Under the pieces are notes generated by a model, which worked only from the letters and a program-made list of their open reading frames with translations, was not told the origin of the DNA and ran no database searches. A stretch of DNA of 64,000 nt from positions 1,070,968,444 to 1,071,032,443 of the forward strand of contig CM066031.1 in the NCBI GenBank assembly GCA_033557465.1, read 5' to 3'. Shown piece by piece: positions 22,801 to 33,040 of the stretch. The stretch is from Ichthyophis bannanicus. Its lineage: Eukaryota > Chordata > Amphibia > Gymnophiona > Ichthyophiidae. The position numbers and the translations under genes are program-made. Numbering within the stretch: the first letter of the stretch is position 1; every line of letters begins with the position of its first letter.

Positions 22801-23555
22801 GACCATCCCCATGCCAGTGTATGTCCTGCAATGGGCCATAATGGTGTGGCCTGCGGTATGTACCACTGTTGATTGTATGCTGCTATTGCCACCAATGTAA
22901 CAGTTGTGACAAGTTTATTACTGAACAGTTCCTGTTTTGCAAACATGCTGTGTTGTCTGTTTTGTAGGGGCAGGGTGGTGTGTCTGCGTGGGTGGTGTGG
23001 GGGACTGGGAGAGGAGGGCTGGGGTTTATGGGCATGGGGTGTGTACTCGGTGGGCACATCCATGTGGGTGGGTATGACATCGAGGCACCACATGCGCAGA
23101 AGGGCACAGGCACAGCTCTGTACAGGTAGCACCTCTGTGCTATACCCTCACAGAACAGGCTGTAGGTAGCACCTCTGTGCCATACCCACACAGAACAGGC
23201 TGTAGGCAGCACAGGTGTGGCATAGCAGTGCTACATATGCAAGGAGCCCCCTGCCCCACAGAGGCACATGGTCAGAGTGATGCTGTGTGCTTGTCTGCAC
23301 ACCGTGGTGGCCATGCCTGCATATTGTGCTATCTGACCTACCTAGGTTTCGCAAAATGCTGTGCATCTATGGTGTCCTAGGGTGGCTAGCTGTCATGCAG
23401 GTTTTTGAAACGTTGGTGCTTAGGAGCCTACACGACTACTGGATATGCCTTTGGATGGGGCATGGCGGTGATGCACGTCGTAACTGCATATGTGTAAAAG
23501 GATCTATGTGGGTAGCCTTATGACGCCATAGTGTGTGAGCTACACAGTAGCAGAC
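22801..23555. other. Non-coding; contains a 40-bp tandem duplication
   Basis: Two units of 40 bp (23126-23165 and 23166-23205), both beginning gtagcacctctgtg, are almost identical, and a third partial unit begins gcagcac. The remainder has no assignable gene. It lies just upstream of the Myb-like start codon, so part of it may be the Harbinger element's 5' region. Confidence 0.5.
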
Positions 23556-24894
23556 ATGGTGCCAAGAGTGGCAAAGCGAACATGGAAGGTGAACTTCATG
23601 CCCTCCAAGATCGCTAAGGCCCTCAGGCTTGTCCTGAAGCATCATGCTGCCCTCTTCGTGGCACAGGATGCCAGCACCCATCTGACAGGATAACGTGACA
23701 TTGTCAGGAGGGTCAATTCCATCCACCACCATAACAGGGATGTAGAGGATATAAAGAAGAAGTGGCAGATGGTATGGCAGGCAGTGAAGGAGAAGAGGGC
23801 CAGCAACAGCAGACTGCCACTTGTGCAGCAGCACAGACAAACCCCTCTGGAGGAACAGGTGCTGCAGTTCATGAAGGAAGTTGCCATTTCTGGGGTTGTG
23901 GGCTTTGACAGTTCTACCACAGGCACACAAGAGGATGAGTAGGGGTGCCTCATAGCCTGGGTGGCGGCATGACAGCCACGTATGTGTCCCCACCATGGTT
24001 CCATCCACCCAGGGTCTTCCTATCTGTCTGTTGGACCTTGGGTGCTGTGTGGGTTGGGGACGGTGCAGACCATATATCACCTGCCAGTTCCATAGTGGGT
24101 CTGGTGCTACCCCATAGGCTGACCTGGCAACCCATGTCACTAACCTCTGCCACCTTTGATCTCCCACAGGCCTGCCAGGGGCCCTAACCTCCTAGCCTTT
24201 GATAGATATGTCAGGACAGCCTCACCAACCACTGCAGATGATGCCAGTGCACAGCTGGGATGCAGCACAGCTATAGGGGCTGGTGCACCTGCCAGGGCAG
24301 AGGAGCAGTCCAGTGTGCCAGCCAGAGCAGAAGAATGATCGGGTTTTCCACCCAGCAGTGGAGCAGGCCAGTGTGTCTTCCAATACTGGGAAGCTGGAGA
24401 CAGATGATGCCCCGCTCACTGTGCTACAATTCGCCATCCTGAATGAGCCTGTGGATGTAGGGGGCACAGATCTGGACCAGGAGCTACTGCAGGAGGGTAC
24501 ACGTCTGGTGGCTGGAACAGAGGGCATACTGTCTGAGCTGCACAGTATCTGGTAGGACCTTCAGGCTGTGGAACAGGCAAGGGAGGTGGAGCACAAGGTA
24601 TGGAAGGACTACAGATTGTGAGTGGAGCGCCACATGGAGGGGCACCTGCGACTGTTGAGGCAGATGGCAGCATACCAGACACCAATCGCTGATTCCCTGT
24701 GCAGTTTGGTGGGCCTTATGAGGGCACAGGGGGTGGGTGCTGGGGCTGCCAGTGCATCAGCACAGCCACCTGGTAGCCCTGACCCATATCCATCAGCCTG
24801 CCCTGCTGGAGAGGGTGACAACACTGCCAGCACGTCATTGGACATCGCTCCACAGCATCGAGTGCACATGTCAGCAAATGCCCATGGCCAGTGA
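23556..24894 (+). pseudogene. Harbinger Myb-like DNA-binding protein (two inferred exons, broken)
   Basis: PIF/Harbinger transposons encode, besides the transposase, a Myb/SANT-like protein that binds the element ends and carries the transposase to the nucleus. From ATG 23556 the frame reads KRTWKVNFMPSKIAKAL, LKHHAALF, then DIVRRVNSIHHHNRDVEDI and KKKWQMVWQAVKEKRA: a trihelix-like Myb domain with W and KKKW positions as expected. TAA at 23691 breaks it. A GT...AG intron of 231 bp (23939-24169, phase 2) is inferred: after removal the frame continues EDE then PARGPNLLAFDRYV. A frameshift near 24335 and stops at 24553 and 24618 follow. The C-terminus has HLRLLRQMAAYQTPIADSL, a coiled coil. It ends with TGA at 24892 and AATAAA at 24930. 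Confidence 0.68.
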
Positions 24895-24929
24895 GGAGCC
24901 CAGGGGCAGGGGACACGCATGGGGAGGGA

Positions 24930-24976
24930 AATAAAGTATCACTCTGCACACATAGCGTAGTATTGGGCACTTTATT
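24930..24976. terminator. Convergent poly(A) signals between the two Harbinger genes
   Basis: AATAAA on the plus strand (24930-24935) serves the Myb-like gene, and TTTATT (24971-24976), which is AATAAA on the minus strand, serves the transposase gene ending at 25023. The two genes converge with about 130 bp between stop codons, the layout expected for a two-gene Harbinger element. Confidence 0.6.
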
Positions 24977-25022
24977 GGTGATTATGTGCTTCCTATCCCA
25001 GTGCTGGTGTGGGGCAGTCACC

Positions 25023-26780
25023 TCAGAAACTGTCACGTATCATCTGTGCATGGTGGGCCAGTGCTCTGGCCCACTGCTGGCTCCCAGACTCTGCATCATC
25101 AACATCTGCTGCCTCTGTAGCCTCCCACTCCTCCACAACCACGGGATCTGGGTCTGGCAACTCACGAATCAATGTCAGGTTGTGAAGTATGCAGCACGAT
25201 GCAAATATCTTGCATACCTGCTCTGGGCTGTAGAGGAGTTCCCCACCACTCCTGTCAAAGTACTGGAAGCAGCTGTTCAGCACCCTTATTGTACGTTCTA
25301 AACTGCCCAGGTCTGCTGATGGGTGCCATTGTACCACTCCTCCTGCCAGCTCATGGGGTTAGTAGCCATGTCCTCATGGGATAGCCACGGTCACCTGTAG
25401 GGGCAATGTGAAATGTGCACATGAACAATGGGACATGCATTGTATATAGTCTATGGGCTGCCATGGACAGCATACAGCACACCATCTACTAGCAGGGTGG
25501 GATGCAATATCTACCAGTCAGCGACACTGTGACACTGAGATGACACCAACATATAGCCTGTGTGGCAGTCAGGCTTTTGGAGGGGGGCAATGGGTGATGG
25601 TGACATGGGCTGGCCTGTTGGGGGTGGCAGGGGCATGGCAAGGAGATGTGGTTGGGGGGTCTGCAAGCTGGATGGAGGCAGACATGGATGTGTCCTACAC
25701 AAACTGCTACCATGTGGCTACGCTACATGGCGCTAGCCCATGCTATTCTGCATTCCACATGTTGGTGCAGGCTGCGTACTTTTGTCCACAGGGCTTCCCC
25801 TGATTGTCACCCTGATGTGCATTATGGCCTGCAGTGCGCATGGCTCTGCGGAACAGCAGAGCATGTGCACACAGTGGTCCTCATGTGTTGTGATATGTAC
25901 GTAACGCATATATCACCATCTGTTTGCATTACACATAGTATCATACTATAGCAAGTATATGTTCTGGAGCTCACAAATGTGCACACTCACCTAGCAGCAT
26001 GTATCTCTGAGCTGACCCCCAGCTGCTGCCTGTCCCAGGCTGGACTGGGTGAGGACAATTGCATCATGGCAGGACCCTGGATAGCGGGCACACACATCAG
26101 CGAAGGCCATTATGGCATCCACAATGACCTGCATGTTCATCGATGTGTATCCATGCCTGTTCCGGTATGCCCTCTACTCCAGCTGTGGTGCCCACAGTGC
26201 AACATGGGTGCAATCTATACTTCCAAGCACCAATGGGAACCCAGTAATATTGTAGAATACCTGCATGATTTTCTGCTGCATCTGCTGTGTCCAGGGGAAG
26301 GCTATGAGATGGCACATCCTCTGCAGCAGGGCTCTGGTGAAGGTACTTAAGCAGTGGCTGGCAGTAGACTGCGTGATTCCTACAGTTGCCCCATCACATG
26401 CTGGAAGCTGCCGGTTGCAAGATATCCCAGGGCGGTGGTCACCATCATGGCCACTGGCAGGGCCTGGCTTCTGGAAGTGTAGGGCTGCACAACTCAGTTA
26501 TCGTTGCCCCATTCAGTCTGTATCTCTGATAGACCTCCTCCTCCATCAATTGCAAGTAGCTTACCCTGGGCCTGTGTACACATGGGGCATGGTACCTGCA
26601 TCTCAGGTGCTGAGCTATAGCATGCTGATGAGTACACACTGCCTGCACATCCTCCACTGTGCCCAGGCACAGCGGGTGCATCTCCACCTCTGGAACACCA
26701 TGTGTATGGCCTACATGGCTTCTCTGTCGGTCCTGTATCGCTTTACATCTGCATGGTTTGGGTACAGGCCTGCACATGCT
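25023..26780 (-). pseudogene. HARBI1-like PIF/Harbinger transposase (inferred intron, broken)
   Basis: The DDE transposase cuts and pastes the element. Reading on the minus strand: an N-terminal segment with PRVSYLQLMEEEVYQRYRL; a helical stretch with ALGYLATGSFQHVMGQ and GITQSTASHCLS; GSIDCTHVALWAPQ with the first catalytic Asp; RNRHGYTSMNMQVIVDAI and ARYPGSCHDAIVL; a GT...AG intron of 596 bp (plus coordinates 25395-25990) whose removal yields YMLLGDRGYPMRTWLLTP with the second Asp; then LERTIRVLNSCFQYFDRSGG with the Glu, and LYSPEQVCKIFASCCILHN. Stops lie after ALWAPQLE and inside the TGSFQ region, and frame changes are needed before the intron. It is certainly inactive. Its length agrees with the HARBI1 family (about 350 residues). 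No terminal repeats were located. Confidence 0.78.
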
Positions 26781-27019
26781 CCCCTCACTCGACTATGCAC
26801 TGTTCCACCACTACACGGGTTTGCCGATTACCATCAGAGGTCGTATGTGCTGGGAAATGTCGCTTAGGCTAACGCGGTTAGTGATGTCCAATGTTGGTGC
26901 ACACAGTTTTCGGAAATCCACTTTATGTGGGTTTCACAGGCATGCCTCCATTCTGCCCCTAGGCCTCAGGGCCAGGCACTGTGCAGGTAGCTGGGCCTCA
27001 ATGATTCAAGTCGCCTTGT
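26781..27019. other. Probable outer part of the Harbinger element
   Basis: This lies upstream (minus sense) of the transposase N-terminus. I could not identify a terminal inverted repeat or a TWA-type target duplication by eye. The sequence then changes to L2-type tail DNA. Confidence 0.3.
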
Positions 27020-27928
27020 TGAATATCTAGTTTACATGGTTATAGCAGTTTACACTGGTAAGATCAGCTTTTACAAATGTAGCATGCGCCTAGGGCTTTG
27101 AAAACTGGGCCTTATGACAATAAGACAGTGGAATAAGGTAATAACAGGAACGTGTTAACTAGATTACTAATACCTTCGCAAGAGTTTCAACGTTTAACAT
27201 AGAAGCATGAGGGGGTTGGGAAGGTCTAGGTGGGAGGATCTAGGTTTGTAGGGAGGAAGAGGGTTGTGGGGAAAGGTGGGGATACATTGGGGTTACATAG
27301 TTTGTTGAGAGAGGCCCTACTATGTTTGATCAGCAAAGCATTCAAGAAATAGGTATCTTTTCATTTTTTTTTCTGAAGGTTAAGTCATCTGTAGCATGAA
27401 GGTTGTCCGGGATTGCATTCCAGAGTGTTGGGGCAAAGAGGGAGAAGGCCCTTTTGGATGTCATATGGTTGATCTTACTGATAAGTGTGGGAGTTTATTG
27501 TGTGTTGAGAGCTTTTGATCTTCTGGATCTGTTGCTAGGTGTCTTCTGCATGAGCGATTGGCAGTAGATTAATGATAGGTGTCATGGTGGCAGCCCCTGG
27601 TGGCCAATGGCGGTAAGGGCACACTACACATCACACTTATTTTTAAGGAGCGTGGGGTATTTAAGGAAGGTGGAGATTGGTCTTTAGGTATTTCAGCTCC
27701 TTGTGAGAACACAATGATTAAGCCACGAGTGTAGGGAAACAAGGCTTTTATTTCCCCTCTGTGCAAGGGTTCATTAAGACAAATGGAAATTAAAGAGTGT
27801 CCTTCTTTATAAAGGTTCCAGTAATAAATAGATACACCAGTTGTTGATCTCTTCACAATTAGTGCAAGGGATAAATGGAGGAATTCAATTCATTCCTGGG
27901 TAAACAACTCAACAAGGCTTCTTCTTAT

Positions 27929-29076
27929 TTACAATGTTGCTAGGGATTCCAGGCTAGTAGCCATACACAAATTACAATCCATAGCTTCCTCTTGAGGAAT
28001 GGGAATAGTGTTTGCATTTTCTACTTCTATAAATTCTGCCCCACTACTTTCCCCCTCAGAGCACACGCTGTCCCTGGCAGTTACAGCTTTATATGAACTG
28101 TCTGTTATCTTGCCTCCAATAAGACTGTGCTTTAAAGTCTCTTGGTAGCTCTTCAAACCACTCTGGTTTCTTTCCTCTTCTTATAAAGAGAGTTTTAGTT
28201 TTAGCAGTGCTTTTAGGAGTTAAGCTTTCATTAGCAGGAATAAAACTTTCATACCTTGAGTTTCTGTAGCTTGAAGCTCTGTAGCCTTCTCTCTCATGCA
28301 CGTCTCTGTGACAACAGGTTTTCTGTCGGTAGCTTCTGGGCAGTGCTGGACTTCCTGAAAGCTTAGTAAAACCTGGTGTGGATTCTCCAGCTCTATGCTT
28401 CAGTGACACAGTAGTTTTGTTAGAAACTCCTTCCCTTCGGGTACCTGGTAAAACTTGTTCAGCATACTCCAATGCCTGCAGGCTTTCCTCCAAGCCTGGC
28501 TCTCTGGCTCTCCGTGTATGTCTCTCAGCTTTGGACTCAGGAACGTTGCTTAAGCAGGGAGTGGCATACCCTCCAGCCTGACTGCTTTCTTTAGCAGACT
28601 CCCTCTGAACAGCAGCTCTCGTAGCTTGGCCCCTCTGAACTCTACCTCTGTGGATTCTGTCCTTGTGGGCTTGCTCAAGGAGGATTCCTTCTTTCAGGTC
28701 TCTCCTTCCTTCTTCAGCCGTAATCCTTGTTCCTTCTCCTTCTGCTTCTGCATCTGTGTCTGCTTCTGCATCTGCTTCTCCTGTTCTTCCTGCTGCTTCT
28801 GCTTTGCTAGCATTAAGCTTCCGTTTATAAATGGATCTTCCCTTTGAATCTCCTGGGCTCATTTCCAGGTGCAACTGGTTAGATCTCCTAGCCTCATTAA
28901 CCTCTGTAGAGTCAATCCTGCCCCCTCTAGCTGTGCTTTTAGGTAATTTTAGTGCGGTATATAAGAAATTGTAATAAATAAATAATAAATAAATAAATAA
29001 ATTGCACACCTAGAGCTCTGTGAAAAACAGAGTTTCTTTTCAACTCTGCAACTTTATTGGCACCAGCCTCATGACA
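27929..29076 (-). pseudogene. Uncharacterised protein of the 1.5-kb element, copy 1 (broken)
   Basis: I do not recognise this family. On the minus strand the coding frame matches the 364-codon frame of copy 2. It contains LEMSPGDSKGRS (first plausible Met), YKRKLNASKAEA, an acidic repeat of EADAEADTDAEAEGE type, RITAEEGRRDLKEGILLEQA, KDRIHRGRVQRGQA, ALEYAEQVLPGTRREGVS, YESFIPANESLTPKSTA, KPEWFEELPRDFKAQSYW and a C-terminus of ENANTIPIPQEEAMDC. The protein is rich in Arg, Glu, Ser and Lys and is probably disordered; no catalytic motif, membrane segment or zinc finger is visible. In this copy a 2-nt loss near 28110 shifts the frame, and a 51-bp tail insertion (28949-28999) disrupts the N-terminal part. 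Confidence 0.55.
28949..28999 (+). mobile_element. 51-bp tail-only L2-type insertion
   Basis: The sequence agtgcggtatataagaaat followed by AATA repeats lies between two copies of aatt (28945-28948 and 29000-29003). Copy 2 of the host element has the empty site (taggtaattgcacacc). Only the last about 50 bases of an L2-type tail were copied, an extreme 5' truncation. Confidence 0.8.
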
Positions 29077-29662
29077 TAGGCTATGAATGATTTTGAACAT
29101 TTTGAGCAAGGATTTGTACTTTATCTACTCTGTGATGGGTAGCACAATGTATTTGTTTGAGCAGTGGGGTAATGTGTTCGGCTCTGGAGACATTGCAGAG
29201 AATCTGTGCAACTGTATTTTGTGCTAGTTGAAGTGGATGAAGTACGCATTTTGGCAGGCTTTGGAAGAGGAGGTTATAGTAGTCTAAGTGGGGAAATATG
29301 AGTGCCTGGAACACTGCGAAGGTCATGGGTATTTAAAAGTAGTTTGAGGTATTGTACTGTTTTGAGCTTGTCATATATGGCTTTTGTGATGTTGCTGATG
29401 TGAGGAGTGAGGGTTAAGCCTTGATCTAGTGTTACTCCCGGGTAACAAACTTCGGAATTCACTTGTAGCTGTGTTCCAGCAAAGGTTATCGTAGCAGTTG
29501 GGGTGACGTTTTTGTCTTTAGTTATGTATAGAACGTCTGTCTTCTTGTGGTTTATGGTCATATTGTGTTCCGAGAGCCATTGTGTGACTGATCAAAAGCA
29601 TTTCTTTATGGGTGAGATTGTTGGGTTGGTTGGGGTATAGCTTATTACATCATCTGCGTATA

Positions 29663-30981
29663 CGAGGTGTGACAAAAAAAGAAATGAGACTGTCCCATAA
29701 ATGTTTTATTACAAAATCAACAGAGAAATTATGCATTGTCCCCTTCAAAGTAATCCCCCCCAGAGTTAATGCACTTCTGCATTTGCTTCTGCCCCATACG
29801 GAAGCACTCGGTAAAGTCCTCCTCCTTGAGGTCCCTAAGCTCCCTCATCACAGTGGCCTTGATCTCTTCTACAGAGGCAAAATTAGTTCCTTTGAGCACA
29901 GTCTTCAGCCTGGGGAAGAGCCAGAAGTTGCACGGTGTGAGATCTGGGGAATCAGAGGGTGGTCGAGAGCTATGATCTGTTTGTTGACCAAGAACTGCCT
30001 CACACTAAGCGCGGTGTGTGCGGGCACATTGTCGTGGTGGAGCAGCCACAACTTGTCTCTTCACAGAGCCTGCCTGATGCACCGAACCCGGTCATGGAGG
30101 CGATTGAGGACCTGCTGGTAGAGGTTCTGGCTGACTATCTGACTCTCAGGCACAAATTCATGATGGACCATTCCCTTCTGGTCGAAGAATGCGATTATCA
30201 TGACCTTGATCCTTGATTTGGACATGCGCGCCTTCTTGGGTCTGGGTGACAGTTGCGTTTTCCACTGCAGGCTCTGTCTCTTGCTTTTAGGGTCGTACTG
30301 GAAGACCCCAGTCTTATCTCCTGTGATGACTCGGCTAACGAACTCTGGATCTTCTCCGATCTTCTCTAGCAAGTCTCGACAAACATTGACCTGGTGCTCC
30401 TTCTGGTCATCCGATAAAAGCCTGGGCACCATCTTGGCACACACCTTCCGCATCCCCAGCTCCTGCACCAAGATGGTCCACACTGACTCCCCTGATCAGG
30501 CTGAGCTCCTCAGCTATCATCCACACTGTCAATCTGCAATCAGTCTGCACCTGCTGGTTCACTCTGTCAATGTTCTCAGCCGTCTTTATTGTGGAAGGCT
30601 GTCCTGACTTGGGGTCATCCTCCACCTCTTCATGGCCAGTCTTGAAGCATTTGTGCCACTCGAAGACTCGCATGACATTGCATCTTCTCCATAAGCCTTT
30701 TGGAGAATTTGGAGACACTCAGTTGGACCCTTCTCCAACTTAACCAGAAATTTCAAGTTGATTCTTTGCTCCATATTTCTGCCACCTCCAGTGGCGTGAC
30801 AAAGTAATGGAGCAGTGTTCTACAAAAAAACCTGAAAAAGAAAAACAGTAAGAGAGATGAAAAATATTATAGCAGAATAGTGGTGAGATGTTTCACAACA
30901 CAGTGACATAAGCGGTTAGCCAATTGGCATTGAGTTATGGGCATGGCTGCCACAGTCTCGTTTCTTTTTTGTCACACCTCG
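29663..30981 (-). mobile_element. Mariner DNA transposon (Hsmar2/irritans-like)
   Basis: Terminal inverted repeats of about 30 bp begin cgaggtgtgacaaaaaa at both ends and differ at two positions or so. The flanks are TA at 29661-29662 and 30982-30983. Removal restores the L2 sequence, and the paralogue near 40203 shows the unoccupied site. The length of 1319 bp is full for a mariner. The transposase is on the minus strand. The resemblance to the human Hsmar2 group is from remembered motifs. Confidence 0.93.
29729..30774 (-). pseudogene. Mariner transposase (frameshifted, third Asp changed)
   Basis: Mariner transposase binds the terminal repeats with two helix-turn-helix domains and cuts with a DD34D catalytic triad. 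From ATG at 30772-30774 the reading is MEQRINLKFLVKLEKGPTEC, YGEDAMS, then in another frame RVFEWHKCFKTGHEEVEDD and LTVWMIAEELSL. A third frame has MRKVCAKMVPRLLSDDQKEH, VITGDKTGVFQYDPKS (first Asp; the usual TGDE is TGDK), RPKKARMSKSRIKVM and LHHDNVPAHTALSVRQFL (second Asp). After another shift it reads SPDLTPCNFWLFPRL, where the third catalytic Asp is Asn. It ends YFEGDNA with a stop at 29729. The span of 1046 bp equals the usual 345-350 codons. It is dead. Confidence 0.9.
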
Positions 30982-31838
30982 TAAGTGGTAGAGTATGTTG
31001 TATGCTTGCATGATTGCACATATTGGTTGCAAAAAGATATTGAAGAGCAAGGATGATAAGGCGGAACCTCGAGGGACTCCTTGATACTGCGTGAATGGTG
31101 CTGATTCTTTGGAGCCCATTTTTACTTGGAGTTGCCACTCCTTTAGATAAAATTTGAACCACTTTAACATGGTGCCATGTAGCCCTATTGATTGGAGATG
31201 TTGGAGGAACAAGTTATGTGGAACAGAGTCAAAGGCTGCCTTGATATTGAGGAAGATCAGGACAAATCTTTTGTTGGATTTGTCAATACCTTTTATTAGG
31301 ATGTCAGTGAGGGCAGTCAAGAGGGTTTCGACTCCATGATGAAGTCTGAACCCATATTGCTAAGGGTCAGGTGGGAAGGGGGGAGTCAATGTGGTTTTGG
31401 AGTTGAATTTCACCAGGAATGGTAGGCTGGCAATGGGTCTGTATGAGCTTGGCTGGTTTTCATCGGTTCCTGCTTCTTTCTTTATTGGGTGGATGGAGGT
31501 GTTCTTAAGTTTTGCTTGCATATATCCTTGCTGAAGTGGTAGTTTAGCAATTTTGAGAATTGTGGGGATCAGTTCTGCTCAGGCAGTCTTGATCTAACTC
31601 ACAGGACAGGGATCCAGCGGGGATGTGGTAGTGTTAATGTCTGTGATAAACGTTTCTAGTTGTTTGGGTGAGATCATTGTGAATGAGTCCCAGATGACTT
31701 TGTCTTCTGTGTGGTTTTGATTTATATATGTTGATGCTGTAGTTCTGTTCTTTTGAGAGTTGGTTAGGGTTTAAAAATGGTCTGCCAGAATTTGAGAGGA
31801 TAGGTTTGTCTCCTCTTGCTGCTGAGTGGGATGTCTTA

Positions 31839-32062
31839 CCAAATGTTCAAACAAATGTGCGACAAAGATAAGGGATCCAACCATAACAGGGGTACCCAAC
31901 ATTGCAAATAGCACTAATGGTTGCTCATGATGTACAGTGTGCTGCTGAGCATGTAGTACTGCAGTTGATTGTCTATCCCAAGTCATCAAAGGCACATCTG
32001 CACAGATGACCAGGATGGAAATCTTTGGGACTGACTCAGAATGTGACATACCATGTGGAAGG
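31839..32062. other. Short unassigned spacer
   Basis: This lies between the 5' truncation of the L2 LINE and the first base at which the two CR1-B 5' regions (here and at 12144) resemble each other. No feature recognised. Confidence 0.3.
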
Positions 32063-32644
32063 ACTACAAAAGGGGACTGCTACTTCTGGAGAGAGATCTG
32101 CAATAGTGAGTTTATACTTATGGAAATTTTTCTGAAGGGAATTCTTTGGATTAAAGCTCATTAATTTGTGAACCCAGTGTATTTGTTAAATCACAAAAAT
32201 CTCTTTGGTCTTTTCGGAGTACAGTGCACTATTATGAAAATTAAAAAATTACTCCACTCGAACTTATGTCAATAATAATGGTTACCAGCAATATTTCTCA
32301 AATCCCCATTAGTAGTCTCAGACCTGTATAGCGCAATTGACCTCCTCTCAAATAAGAAACAAGTAGCGCTTAAGTTGCATCAATGACTACTGGGTAATGA
32401 ACTTTTTTTGTTGTTTGTTTAAACGAATATCACCAGTATTCCACCACCAATGTGTTCCAAAATGTTATTGGCAATCTCAAAAGCTACAAAACAAGCTTAT
32501 CTTTGTTCTCTGTGTCTCTTCAATTCTTTAGAAAGTTTCTTAATTTTTCTCAAATATTTATATATACAATTATCTTCTGGCAAGCATATAGTTTGTTCAG
32601 CATTACTAGCTTACTCACTACTAACTGCTGCCCGCGCCTCTCCG

Positions 32645-32780
32645 TGTCTTCTCATTGATCAAAAAAACGCTGCGCATGCAGGTAGAGCGGTAAGTTCCTT
32701 AGTAATGAATCAGCTGTGAGTATAAAAAGACGGGGGAATAAGACCGCATGCATGGCGTTTTTTTGATCAATGAGAAGACA
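32645..32780. repeat. Inner 38-bp inverted repeat (hairpin)
   Basis: Arms 32645-32683 and 32743-32780 are complementary (tgtcttctcattgatc followed by the same A-run and a gcatgc core), with about 59 bp between. The arms differ at only a few positions. This would form a strong hairpin or cruciform inside the PLE-type insertion. Confidence 0.75.
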
Positions 32781-33040
32781 TCGATCCATCGGCCCGGTAC
32801 TAACAGACGAAGAGGGTTTTGCAGAAGCAGGCTCAGCGGGGAAGGCCCGTTGCTTACCCTTTCTCTTAGGCATCCCAGCTCAACAGATCCCTGCCGCCAT
32901 CTTGGAAATCAGACCCCTCCCCGTATATATATATTTTTTAATCGATAAGAATAGTGTGAAATCCCAGCCATATGTACTGTGCAATAGTGAATGAGAAGGA
33001 AGATTGGCCCTATTGTTCTATTTTTTCTCTCGCTTGTAGA

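Larger units (their letters stand above)
27580..29076 (-). mobile_element. 1.5-kb TGT...ACA element, copy 1
   Basis: The ends are TGTCATGG at 27580 and CATGACA at 29076, a 7-bp perfect inverted repeat, flanked by the 4-bp duplication tagg (27576-27579 and 29077-29080). It sits in the L2 LINE. The second copy at 44604-46067 has the same termini and a different 4-bp duplication, proving mobility of this unit. TG...CA ends with 4-bp duplications suit a solo LTR of a retroelement. TGT...ACA with 4 bp would also suit a Ginger-like DNA transposon. Almost the whole minus strand is one reading frame, which is unusual for an LTR. I see no primer-binding site or polypurine tract. Confidence 0.7.
29081..31835 (-). 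pseudogene. L2-type ORF2, RT (broken, interrupted by mariner)
   Basis: The minus strand reads the RT with KRFVLIFLNIKAAFDSVPH (motif A, where the usual LDIKAAFD has Asp replaced by Asn), YQGVPRGSALSSLLFNIF (motif B), AYNILYHL, then, after the mariner, YADDVISYTPTNPTI (catalytic motif C), KKTDVLYITKDKNV, HLDYYNLLFQSLPKCVLHPL and AEHITPLLKQIHCATHHRV. The TA target of the mariner falls in the Tyr codon of YADD. Stops and frameshifts are numerous. The upstream portion, present in the second copy, is cut off here at 31838. Confidence 0.78.
27020..31838 (-). mobile_element. L2-type LINE, minus strand, split by two other elements
   Basis: Minus-strand L2 coding and 3' UTR extend from about 31838 (5' truncation inside the region before the RT) to about 27020 (3' end with two copies of gtttacatgg/agtttaca-type tail motif). 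The second copy at 39788-42700 aligns to it and shows empty sites for both insertions or their surroundings. It is interrupted by the 1.5-kb element (27580-29076) and by a mariner (29663-30981). Confidence 0.8.

Noticed and set aside
22237..23212. Several overlapping long frames on both strands
   Set aside because: GC- and TG-rich DNA with few stops in all frames; only the coiled-coil part near 22650-22800 had a family-like pattern.
27580..29076. Calling the 1.5-kb element an endogenous retrovirus LTR
   Set aside because: TG...CA ends and a 4-bp duplication fit, but there is no primer-binding site, polypurine tract or gag/pol next to it, and the long frame argues for caution.
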